Below, piece after piece: positions 25,475-33,574 of a stretch of DNA of 64,000 bases. Each line of letters begins with the position of its first letter. Positions within the stretch are counted from its first letter, which is position 1. This DNA comes from Schaalia vaccimaxillae DSM 15804 (GTDB taxonomy: Bacteria > Actinomycetota > Actinomycetes > Actinomycetales > Actinomycetaceae): positions 1 through 64,000 of the forward strand of contig NZ_ATUX01000005.1 of NCBI RefSeq assembly GCF_000420425.1, in the 5' to 3' direction. The notes beneath the pieces were generated by a model, which saw nothing but the letters and a program-made list of their open reading frames with translations, was not told where the DNA came from and searched no databases. The position numbers and the translations under genes are program-made.

Positions 25475-26098
25475 ATGACGAGTCAAGAGATTTCGTGGGT
25501 TCAAGGTAGTGAATTGCCAGCTGAGATTGTCTCGGCCGCTGCCCGCGCGGTGAGATCGTCGCGGCTTTCGGCCTCGGAGAATACCCGCGACGTACGGCTG
25601 ACCCGCATCGTCCTCATCGACGGACTCTCAGGCGCGGGCAAAACTTCATTCGAGCGTGCACTGCGGCTCGCCCTCGCCGAAAAGCTAGATGAACCCATCC
25701 AGCACATCAGCGTGGACTTGTGGTACCCCGGCTGGGACGGGCTCGACGAGGGTATCCGCGAGGCCGAACGTATCGTCGCCGACCTCAACTCTGACCGCGA
25801 CACCTGGTATCAACCCTGGGATTGGGCCGCGTCTACCCCGCTTCCTCCAAAGCAGATCCACGCTGGGGGAGTGGCCATTGTTGAAGGCTGCGGTGCCCTG
25901 ACCTCGTCGACGAGGGCGTGCGCCGACTTTGCGTTCTGGGTGGAGGCTGCGGGCGGCCACGATAGCCGCCGCAAACGTGCTTTGAACAGGGACGGCGACA
26001 TTTACCGGCCGCATTGGGATCGCTGGGCCGCCCAGGATCAGGCAAGGGTGGATCGGGATCGGCCTCGCGAACTTGCGGATGTGATTGTGTGGACGTGA
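25475..26098 (+). CDS. P-loop nucleotide-kinase-like protein
   Basis: 207 aa from the ATG at 25475 (MTSQEISWV); the frame is open from 25304. Walker A GLSGAGKTS at about 51-59 and RIVLIDGLSG before it; a following Asp/Trp-rich stretch (ISVDLWYPGWDG) and a late Walker-B-like VAIVEGCGAL fit a small uridine-kinase/phosphoribulokinase-like fold. A C-terminal basic lid (RRKRALNRDGD) is visible. Substrate unknown. Lies after the ECF genes with a 136-bp gap. Confidence 0.75.
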   Translation: MTSQEISWVQGSELPAEIVSAAARAVRSSRLSASENTRDVRLTRIVLIDGLSGAGKTSFERALRLALAEKLDEPIQHISVDLWYPGWDGLDEGIREAERIVADLNSDRDTWYQPWDWAASTPLPPKQIHAGGVAIVEGCGALTSSTRACADFAFWVEAAGGHDSRRKRALNRDGDIYRPHWDRWAAQDQARVDRDRPRELADVIVWT

Positions 26099-26175
26099 TT
26101 GCGCAGACGTGGCGCACGTGCCGTGGCGATGTTACGCGGATAGTTCAACGTGCTGGCCGGTAGGATTCCCGGGTG

Positions 26176-26952
26176 ATGAACGAGGACGAGGCCGCACCCA
26201 CCAACCCCTTTGCTGTCCCCGCGCCCAAGTATGCGCAGGTGAGGCCCGACTACCCGCCCTCGATCATTGACCATGTGCTGCGCGTGTGTGGCCAGGGGAT
26301 CGCTGCACGCCCAACGAAAGCTGCAGACATTGGCGCGGGCACAGGCAAAATGGCGGTTCTGCTGGCTGAGCGCGGCCTCGTAATTGACGCTGTCGAACCA
26401 TCCGAAGCGATGCGCGACCAAATGGCTCAGGCCTTACCCGACGTGATTGCAAACGGCCAGGTCAGAGCCCACGATGCCACGGCCGAACGCACAGGATTGG
26501 CCGATTCGTCGGTGGAATTGGTGGTTGCCGCACAGTCGTGGCATTGGGTTGACGCCGCCCTTGCCGCCCAGGAGGCCGCGCGGATCCTGGTGCCGGGCGG
26601 CACCCTGGCGGTGGTGTGGAATCAGATGGATGTGTCGATTCCTTGGGTGAAGCGTCTGACCCGGATCATGCGGTCGGGCGACGTTCACCGGCCCGATAAC
26701 CCGCCGTCTTTTGGGCCGAGGTTCACCACGCCCGCCCTCGTGGTCGAGTCGTGGGAAGATACGATGACCACTGAGCAGATCCTGGAGCTGGGCACGACGA
26801 GGTCGTCGTATCTGCGGCAGGACGAGGCCGGGCGGGCGCGCATGCAGGCGAATTTGCGTTGGTACCTGCACGAGCATTTGGGCTATGCGCCGGGTAGTAG
26901 CGTGGTTTTGCCGTACTCGACGTTGGCGTGGACTGGCGTCCGGTGGGATTGA
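26176..26952 (+). CDS. class I SAM-dependent methyltransferase
   Basis: 258 aa. Rossmann-like methyltransferase: motif I AADIGAGTGKMAVLLAERG (about 50-68), acidic VIDAVEPSEAMRDQM, motif for the fourth strand VELVVAAQSWHWVD, ARILVPGGTLAVVWN. HWVD and the later WNxMD resemble the methyltransferase-11 / Crg1-type small-molecule group. A GTG at 26173 is possible but the ATG at 26176 is chosen. Substrate unknown. Confidence 0.9.
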   Translation: MNEDEAAPTNPFAVPAPKYAQVRPDYPPSIIDHVLRVCGQGIAARPTKAADIGAGTGKMAVLLAERGLVIDAVEPSEAMRDQMAQALPDVIANGQVRAHDATAERTGLADSSVELVVAAQSWHWVDAALAAQEAARILVPGGTLAVVWNQMDVSIPWVKRLTRIMRSGDVHRPDNPPSFGPRFTTPALVVESWEDTMTTEQILELGTTRSSYLRQDEAGRARMQANLRWYLHEHLGYAPGSSVVLPYSTLAWTGVRWD

Positions 26953-26998
26953 CGAGGGGTCGGCAGAACTGATGAGGGCCAGCGGGATTGACGAGGAC

Positions 26999-27056
26999 GT
27001 GCGTCCCTCGAGAAAAACATGTGCGTCCCTCGAGGGACTTTTGGGCGTCCTTCGCG
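26999..27056. repeat. 22-nt module array, locus 4
   Basis: Plus-type units at 26999, 27021 and 27043, period 22; the last is GGGCGTCCTTCG. Lies between a methyltransferase gene and a convergent oxidoreductase, ending next to the oxidoreductase stop. Confidence 0.85.
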
Positions 27057-27057
27057 G

Positions 27058-28146
27058 TTACTTTTCCCAGGGGTAGACGAGGCCGATCTCGGCGCGCATC
27101 TGATCCATGAGATCCATAACCTTCAACGTGTCGTCCAGCGGCATTGTGTCCGACTCGGTCTTGCCAGCGGCCAAGCAGCGAGCCACCTCGGCCGCCTGAT
27201 ACTGGAAACCACCGGGAACCGTTGCATCCCAATCAGTCAGGGTGCCGTTGTCTCCCGCACGCCCCTCGCCGAAGCTGCGCAGGCGCAGGCCGGATGCGCG
27301 GTAGAACTGCTCGGGCAATTCGATGACGCCCTTTTGGAACACGACTTCGCCGTAGGTGGCGGATTTGCCGTTAAAGTTCGAGGTCGCAGTGGCGACAGCG
27401 CCATCACTCTTCAGTAGCGCCGCCGAAGCAATATCGACGCCCAGCTTAGTCATCTTCGCTGTGGAGGCGACAAGCTCAACGTCGGGGAGGAGCTGCTGGA
27501 CGAAGGACATGGAGTAGACGCCCAAATCCAGCAGTGCGCCGCCGCCAAGCTCAGGATCCCAGGTGCGCTGGATGTGTTCGAGAGCCTGACCGTGGTCGGC
27601 GTGGATGGTCACAATGTCGCCGAGCAGCCCATTGCGTGCAATTTGGGTGAGGACCTTCTGGTGGGGAAGGTGACGGGTCCACATGGCTTCCATGCAGAAC
27701 ACGCCCTTTGCTCGGGCCGCTTCGACGATGCGTCGCGCAGCAGCGGCGTCAACGGTGAAAGGCTTTTCGACGAGGACGTGCTTGCCTGCGTTGATGGCTA
27801 ACAGGGCGGCGTCCTCGTGCTTGGGGTGAACGGTGGCGATGTAGACGGCGTCAATGTTGGGATCGGCAACAAGATCTTCGTACGAGTCAAAAGCCCGAGC
27901 AACGCCGAAATCTTCAGCGAACTTCTGTGCGCGCTGCGGAACCCGAGCGGCAACGCCAGCCATAATTCCAGAGGAATAGGCGGCGACGTCCTGTGCGAAC
28001 ACGGAACCGATCCAACCGGCTCCAATGATGCCCCAGCGGATGGGGGGAGCATCCATGGGGTCGAGTAGTTCAACGCCTTCGGCGAGGCGGGCGATTTCTT
28101 CGGGCAGGGGCGCAAGCGCCGCGTGGGGATTCGACGTCGATGTCAT
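27058..28146 (-). CDS. Gfo/Idh/MocA family oxidoreductase
   Basis: 362 aa. NAD(P)-binding Rossmann fold: IRWGIIGAGWIGSVFAQDV (about 36-54), VYIATVHPKHEDAALLAINAGKHVLVEKPF, the last being the EKP signature, then a C-terminal domain with GGALLDLGVY. The ORF continues upstream to 28227 only through a 22-nt module; the natural start is ATG 28146 (MTSTSNPHAAL). Probably oxidises or reduces a sugar or inositol-type ring; substrate unknown. Confidence 0.92.
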   Translation of the reverse strand: MTSTSNPHAALAPLPEEIARLAEGVELLDPMDAPPIRWGIIGAGWIGSVFAQDVAAYSSGIMAGVAARVPQRAQKFAEDFGVARAFDSYEDLVADPNIDAVYIATVHPKHEDAALLAINAGKHVLVEKPFTVDAAAARRIVEAARAKGVFCMEAMWTRHLPHQKVLTQIARNGLLGDIVTIHADHGQALEHIQRTWDPELGGGALLDLGVYSMSFVQQLLPDVELVASTAKMTKLGVDIASAALLKSDGAVATATSNFNGKSATYGEVVFQKGVIELPEQFYRASGLRLRSFGEGRAGDNGTLTDWDATVPGGFQYQAAEVARCLAAGKTESDTMPLDDTLKVMDLMDQMRAEIGLVYPWEK

Positions 28147-28190
28147 GAGGCCAGTTTTGCACGGTTGCGTCGTTCTTGTCTTTTCCTTCC

Positions 28191-28308
28191 GCGAGGGACG
28201 CCCAAAAGTCTGCCGAGGGACGCCCAAAACTTCCGCGAGGGACGCCCATCTTTGCTGGCTATTTCAACTTGTGCGTCCCTCGCGAGTAACTTGTGCGTCC
28301 CTCGTGGA
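28191..28308. repeat. 22-nt module array, inverted halves, locus 5
   Basis: Three minus-type units (GGACGC at 28196, 28218, 28240) followed, after a 28-nt gap, by two plus-type GTGCGTCCCTCG units (28271, 28293), each with 22-nt spacing. The two orientations face each other and could pair as a long hairpin. In the gap between divergent genes. Confidence 0.85.
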
Positions 28309-28353
28309 TGTGGGAAGGGCGGATCGAGAGAAAACTGGCAGAATAGACCCATC

Positions 28354-30075
28354 ATGGAGCCATCACTGCTCGGACTGGTCGCCGCCCTCGCAATGTACGC
28401 GGTATCTGTGTCCCCATCACTCATGGCCCGACTCTGGTGGTGGCACGCAGCAGCCTCCGGCATCCTCATGGCTGTCGGCTACATCACCGGCGTGACGATG
28501 CAACGCCTCGGCGCAAGAGTCATCGCATGGACAGACCTGCAAGTCACCGCATCCGAAGCCGTCGAAACAGGTTTCCAAGTCGCGCTGACAGGGATCTTCC
28601 TCATCTGGTGGCTGTACTCCGTCATCAGCTCATACTTTCGAGCACGCCGCGCCGCCGACCTCGTCGATATGCCCCGACAAACCTTCCCCGGATACGTGCT
28701 TGGCGCACTGGGATCCATCGGCGTAGCTGCACTCATCATCTCTTTCTTCGACGCCCTGCAAAGCATTGGCCAGCAAGTGCTCAGGGTGCTCGACCAGTGG
28801 TTACCGACATGGGTGGCGTACGCGGCCGCCTTCGTCATCGTATGGACCGGCGTCATCCTCTTAACCTCCCGAGTCATTCTGCGAGGAGGCATCGGCTTTT
28901 TCACCCGCCAAGCCGAAAAGATGAACCTACGCACGGCCCGAGGCATCCGACAGCCGGTGACCTCTTCACGATCAGGATCTGAACATTCCCAAGCGACGTG
29001 GGAATCGGTTGGCGGCCAAGGCCGAGTCTTCCTCGGCCGAGGGCCCTCGCAAGACGACATCGCCGCGGTCACGGGCCGGCCCGCCTTCGAACCCATTCGT
29101 GTCTACGCCGGAATGCCAACGGGCGGTGCGACTTTGGCTGACCGCGCCGACCTGCTGGTCGCCGAATTGGAACGAACCGGTGCCTTCGACCGGTCGGTGA
29201 TCTCCTTGATGATGTCCACCGGATCGGGGTGGGTGGACGAATGGCAGGTACAACCCCTGGAGTATCTGACCGGCGGCGACTGCGCCACAGCCTCGATGCA
29301 GTATTCCTACGTCCCATCGGCGATCAACTTCCTCACTGGCTTGGAGGTTTCCGAGGAGGCGGCGCGCGAAATGTTTACTCGCGTCCGTCAAGCGATCCAG
29401 TCGCGTCCGGAAGGTCAACGCCCGGCGCTCTACGTGTGCGGGGAGTCCTTGGGTGCTTTCGCGTCCCAATCGGTGTTTGCTGATGGGGACGAGGTCGTCG
29501 CTTCTGTCGATGGTGCTCTTTGGGTGGGAACCCCTGCTTTTACGCCGATGCACCGAGCCTTGACTCAGGCTCGCCACCGGGGCAGTCCCGAGGTCGCGCC
29601 CGTCTTTGATAACGGACGGCATATTCGCTTCGTTAATCGGCCGGAGGATCGCCGTAAAGACGTGTATGGCAGGGAGTTGGGGCGCTGGGATTTCCCACGC
29701 GTGCTTTTTGCTCAGCATCCCTCTGACCCTGTCGTGTGGTGGAATTCGAAGCTCATTTGGACTCAACCGGATTGGCTGCGTGAGAGGGCCGGCTTCGATG
29801 TGTCTGACGATGTTGAGTTCACGAGGTTTGCCACTTTCATTCAGCTTTTGGCCGATTTGCCTGTGGCCGGTATGGCACCTGGTGGGCACGGTCATACCTA
29901 TCAAGAGGAACTGATCCCGTTGTGGGAGTCGCTGCTGGGCTTTGATCGGCTAGCAGACGAGTCGGCGCTGCATCCTCGGGTTGCTTCTTTGGGAGGGACT
30001 TGGGTGAATGACCAGATGCGCGAGAGAATCAGCTTGGCGATCAATGCGAATCTGGCGCTGTCGGATCGTCAGTAG
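28354..30075 (+). CDS. PF10081-type alpha/beta hydrolase membrane protein
   Basis: 573 aa. Four to five membrane helices in residues 1-190 (Abhydrolase_9 N-terminal part), then a cytoplasmic or exposed catalytic domain. Marks: GRVFLGRGPS, PIRVYAGM, YVCGESLGAFASQSVF (GESLG elbow with nucleophile Ser, about 380), WVGTPAF, RHIRFVNRPEDRR, GHGHTYQEELIPLW at the C terminus carrying a likely His. This hydrolase family is limited to actinobacteria and close kin and its substrate is unknown. ATG 28354 preferred; the frame is open upstream through the module array. Confidence 0.88.
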   Translation: MEPSLLGLVAALAMYAVSVSPSLMARLWWWHAAASGILMAVGYITGVTMQRLGARVIAWTDLQVTASEAVETGFQVALTGIFLIWWLYSVISSYFRARRAADLVDMPRQTFPGYVLGALGSIGVAALIISFFDALQSIGQQVLRVLDQWLPTWVAYAAAFVIVWTGVILLTSRVILRGGIGFFTRQAEKMNLRTARGIRQPVTSSRSGSEHSQATWESVGGQGRVFLGRGPSQDDIAAVTGRPAFEPIRVYAGMPTGGATLADRADLLVAELERTGAFDRSVISLMMSTGSGWVDEWQVQPLEYLTGGDCATASMQYSYVPSAINFLTGLEVSEEAAREMFTRVRQAIQSRPEGQRPALYVCGESLGAFASQSVFADGDEVVASVDGALWVGTPAFTPMHRALTQARHRGSPEVAPVFDNGRHIRFVNRPEDRRKDVYGRELGRWDFPRVLFAQHPSDPVVWWNSKLIWTQPDWLRERAGFDVSDDVEFTRFATFIQLLADLPVAGMAPGGHGHTYQEELIPLWESLLGFDRLADESALHPRVASLGGTWVNDQMRERISLAINANLALSDRQ

Positions 30076-30109
30076 CGGGGGTGTTGTGCGGTCTGACGAG
30101 GGTGAGGAT

Positions 30110-30147
30110 GGGCGTCCTTCGGCAAACTTATGGGCGTCCTTCGGGGA
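30110..30147. repeat. 22-nt module array, locus 6
   Basis: Two plus-type units at 30110 and 30132 (GGGCGTCCTTCG form), period 22, between converging genes. Confidence 0.85.
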
Positions 30148-30150
30148 ATA

Positions 30151-32751
30151 TCAGATGAGGTCGCGCTTTTCCATGTACTTCATGGCGACCCAGCCGAAGG
30201 GAATGCGCCCATAGAACGTCATCAGACGATAGATGATCGCCGTTGGCAAACCGATAGACAGTGGAATACCCGCCACCTGCAAACCAGCAGTCAGGGCCGT
30301 CTCAACCGGGCCAATACCGCCTGGCGAAGGAATGACCGACCCCAAGGTGTTTGACGCCAAATAGGTTATCGCCAAATTCGACAGGCTCATCGACCCACCC
30401 ATCGCCTCAAGGGCTGCCCAGAAGCAACCGATGTAGCCAATATTCATCACGAGGTTGCCGCCGACCACCGCTGCAATCCGGCGCGGCTGACCCACGATCC
30501 ACAGCAAGCGTGGGTAAATCTGCTGCCACGTGGGAAGAACCTTCGCAATGATCCACCGGCGAATCTTGGGTACCGCCAAGGCGACCCCCGTACCAATAGC
30601 AACGACGATCACCACGGCCAAAATCGTTCCGTAGGGCAGGGATACCGAAAGCGACGACCCGGACACCACCATCACCAGCAAAAGCAAGATCACCGTGATG
30701 ACCACCTGCGAAATCTGCTGCATCGTCACGGTTGTCACTGACATCGCCGTTGACATCTTTTTCTTCTTGAGGAAGCGCATATTGAGGGCGGCAGGACCAA
30801 CCCCGGCAGGCGCCACAATCGTGATGATTGAAGCCGCCACCTGAGCAATTAACGACTCAGAGAACTTCAATTTCTCTGTGCTCAGCGCCATCAGCGGGAT
30901 CGCACTACCCGCCCACGTCAAACACGCCAAGCCGAAGGAAGCAGCCAGCCACACGGGGTTAGCGTGGGTGACTGCGGCAATGATGTCCTCGAAGTTCATC
31001 GAACCCAAAACCACAACCAATGCCACGAACAAAATGGCGGAGGTCAGCAGTGTTCGAGGCCTAAAGCGCTGCAAGTTCGCGGGCTGCGTGGCTCCAGAAC
31101 TCTCTTCGTCAGCCACCAAATCCGCTCGCAGGTCTTCGAGCAGACTTGTGCGTCGTAACGACTGGTTGACTGAGAATGGCAGGACTGGGCCTTGCAGCAC
31201 TGGAGCGCACGAGGCCAAACGTTCTTCCGGCAGGCTTCGGCGAGCCATCTCAAGGGCCCTCTCGGCACCCACAGTTGAAGCTTGAAGCACCAGCATTTGA
31301 GCAATGTCGATCCGGTGATTGAGGTCAGTGGTGGCGACTTCGCCGCGCTCCCAATCCACGATCCACACCTGCTGGTTGGCGTCGACGAGGACCGAATCGA
31401 AAGATAAGTTCCGGTGTGCCACACCTTGTTGATGCGCGGATAGAAGCTGGTCCCAGGCCTGTGTGAGCATGTCGTCGGTGACGACCTCGGCGTCCACAGA
31501 ATGCAGTGGAGTGGATGCGGGCAGTGCTCGACTTACCGACAGGACGGAGTCACCCGCTTGAGCGATCCCCACTGGTTCGGGGGTGCGTACCCCGCCGCGC
31601 CTGGCAGTCAGAATGGTCAAAGTGGAGCGTTCTGCAGAGGCTTTGACTGACGGTGAAATCCACCGGCTTATCCCGCGAAGACGAATGTTGTTCCACACCT
31701 CGACCAGGGTGCCGGTCAATTCTCGGCCAGGATCAAGGACCGTCACTTCTAAACCAATTCCGCTGTGATCCCATGCTTGATAGTGGCGGTTCCCATCTGG
31801 ATCAGGGCGACGCGTAACCGTGTAGTCAACGGAGTCCATCGGCCCTGAGGACTGGCGTAGTTGCCCGTCCTCGTCCTCGTCAATCGACCAGGTTGTCAGC
31901 GGTTCATCTTCGGTATCTAAGTCAGCGCGGATGATGCGCGAGGGCGTGACTCCAATCGATAACAAGCCTTCGACAATGTCGACGCCGTCGGCTCGCCGGT
32001 CCTGGAAACCAAAGATCCACCTGGCCGCTGACCCGAAAATGCGGCCGATCAGAACCGAAATGAAAGCGCCGGGCAAGGTCATGGATGAACGCATGACACC
32101 CAGGAAAAGAATGACCCACAGGCCAATCCACGACCAGCGAACCGTCCTCATGTTCTGGATTTCGCCTGCGGTAGTGAAAAGGGCTGTCAATGTGACGATC
32201 ACCAGGTTGATGCCAATGGCTGTGTCCGTGTTGCCCGACTGTCCGGCGACTGCGGTGGCCACACGCAGGGGCGCGGTGATGGATTCGGGTAGCAGAGCAA
32301 CGAGGGCGAGGATGCCCCAGCCGCCCAATGCCGCAACAATTGCCGTGGAGATGGCGTGAGTGATGGTTTGGAGGCGGCGCCGAAGAGCCAGGGCCACGAC
32401 AATGCCGATGGGAGCAATGAGCACCACCATGCCCTCGATGAGGGTGACGGGCAAGAGGAGGACTTCGCGGATCACCTGGAAACGCAGGACGTCCTCGGTC
32501 ACGCCCTGGGTGGTGGCGTTAGCGAAAACTCCAACCACCCACACCGCGACGATGCCCAGAAGAGCGACGATGATGTCAACGAGGTCTTCTCGGCGGCGTT
32601 GACGCGGCGTCGCTCGGTCCGCAAAGTGGACGGAACGTGTGAGTCTTGGCATGCGTTTTTTTGTCGGCAACGAGGGCGAGAGGGCTTTTTCGGCGGCGGC
32701 GCGCGAAATGCCCGCTTCCCGGGCTGCGTCCTCGTCCTCGCGCATCTCCAT
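30151..32751 (-). CDS. lysylphosphatidylglycerol-synthase-like TM protein with kinase-like domain
   Basis: 866 aa from ATG 32751. The N-terminal third has about eight membrane helices (LVDIIVALLGIVAVWVVGVF, etc.). Residues about 260-520 resemble a protein kinase fold with AHRNLSFDSVLVDANQQVWIVDWERGE: the catalytic HRD Asp is Asn here and the metal Asn is Ser, so it is a pseudokinase-like domain. The C-terminal 300 residues are a second membrane domain with the GVGPAALNMRFLKK and SPGGIGPVETALTAGLQVAG marks of the UPF0104/AglD/MprF-like (LPG_synthase_TM) family. Length close to mycobacterial homologues of this two-part type. The frame is open upstream to 33039 but that part overlaps the divergent DedA gene. 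Starts only 70 bp from it. Confidence 0.85.
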   Translation of the reverse strand: MEMREDEDAAREAGISRAAAEKALSPSLPTKKRMPRLTRSVHFADRATPRQRRREDLVDIIVALLGIVAVWVVGVFANATTQGVTEDVLRFQVIREVLLLPVTLIEGMVVLIAPIGIVVALALRRRLQTITHAISTAIVAALGGWGILALVALLPESITAPLRVATAVAGQSGNTDTAIGINLVIVTLTALFTTAGEIQNMRTVRWSWIGLWVILFLGVMRSSMTLPGAFISVLIGRIFGSAARWIFGFQDRRADGVDIVEGLLSIGVTPSRIIRADLDTEDEPLTTWSIDEDEDGQLRQSSGPMDSVDYTVTRRPDPDGNRHYQAWDHSGIGLEVTVLDPGRELTGTLVEVWNNIRLRGISRWISPSVKASAERSTLTILTARRGGVRTPEPVGIAQAGDSVLSVSRALPASTPLHSVDAEVVTDDMLTQAWDQLLSAHQQGVAHRNLSFDSVLVDANQQVWIVDWERGEVATTDLNHRIDIAQMLVLQASTVGAERALEMARRSLPEERLASCAPVLQGPVLPFSVNQSLRRTSLLEDLRADLVADEESSGATQPANLQRFRPRTLLTSAILFVALVVVLGSMNFEDIIAAVTHANPVWLAASFGLACLTWAGSAIPLMALSTEKLKFSESLIAQVAASIITIVAPAGVGPAALNMRFLKKKKMSTAMSVTTVTMQQISQVVITVILLLLVMVVSGSSLSVSLPYGTILAVVIVVAIGTGVALAVPKIRRWIIAKVLPTWQQIYPRLLWIVGQPRRIAAVVGGNLVMNIGYIGCFWAALEAMGGSMSLSNLAITYLASNTLGSVIPSPGGIGPVETALTAGLQVAGIPLSIGLPTAIIYRLMTFYGRIPFGWVAMKYMEKRDLI

Positions 32752-32821
32752 GCGTCCAATCCTAAACGCGGGCGCCCTGCCGGTAGTGTTGAGACCACAC
32801 CGACAATCAGGAGGACCATTC

Positions 32822-33574
32822 GTGATCTGGCCGACTCTACTGATAGCTGCGAGCGATTCTTCGTGGCTCAGCACCGTCATCGGATGGTTCCATGACCCCG
32901 AATCCTTACTGGTGGCTATGGGCCCGTGGGTGTGGATCGGCACGCTGCTGATTGTCCTGATCGAATCGGGTGTTCTCTTCCCGGTTCTGCCCGGCGACTC
33001 GCTGCTTTTCACAGCGGGACTTTTGCACGATCGCCTCAACCTGCCGTTACCTGCTTTTGTTGCGACTGTGTTTGTTGCGGCCTTTGTCGGTGCTCAGATT
33101 GGCTACTGGATTGGAGCTAAGTGGGGGCGCCGCCTCTTCAAGCCTGATGCGCGTTTCCTTAAGACCGAGCACCTGGAAAAAGCCGAATCCTATTTCGATG
33201 CTTACGGTGGCCGTTCCTTGGTGATCGGCCGTTTCATCCCCTTCGTACGCACGTTCATTCCTTTGGCTGCTGGTATTGCCCGCTACCCGTACGGCAAATT
33301 CTTGGCCTTTAACTCATTGGGTTCGCTGCTGTGGGGTGTAGGAATTACGTGGCTTGGTTCGGTGTTGGGCGGCGTTGAGTTCGTCCACGACAACCTTTCC
33401 ATGATCATCATTGCCATCGTGCTGGTCTCGCTGCTGCCCATGGTGGTTGAGGTGGTTCTCCAGCGCCGCAAAGCCCGCAAAGAGGTTGTTGCTGCGGCTG
33501 AATCCGTCGATGTGGATCCGGCCGGTTCTGCAGCGACTTCGGTGAGTGAAACAGTGGTTGCCGAAGGGGAATGA
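32822..33574 (+). CDS. DedA family membrane protein
   Basis: 250 aa, SNARE-associated/VTT domain. AGGAGGA at 32809-32815 is 6 nt before the GTG at 32822, so the start is secure. Marks: GVLFPVLPGDSLLFTAGLL (family FPVPGE-like), GRFIPFVRTFIPLAAGIARYPYGKFLAFNSLGS (family GRF.P..R). Such proteins flip lipids (undecaprenyl phosphate or phospholipids in known members) or sustain membrane potential. The last 30 residues are a charged/Ala tail. The stop overlaps the next start (ATGA). Confidence 0.95.
   Translation: MIWPTLLIAASDSSWLSTVIGWFHDPESLLVAMGPWVWIGTLLIVLIESGVLFPVLPGDSLLFTAGLLHDRLNLPLPAFVATVFVAAFVGAQIGYWIGAKWGRRLFKPDARFLKTEHLEKAESYFDAYGGRSLVIGRFIPFVRTFIPLAAGIARYPYGKFLAFNSLGSLLWGVGITWLGSVLGGVEFVHDNLSMIIIAIVLVSLLPMVVEVVLQRRKARKEVVAAAESVDVDPAGSAATSVSETVVAEGE

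Noticed and set aside
28123-28353. N-terminal extension of the PF10081 hydrolase through the 22-nt modules
   Set aside because: The repeat is stop-free, so open frames there mean nothing; the ATG 28354 begins the conserved membrane part.
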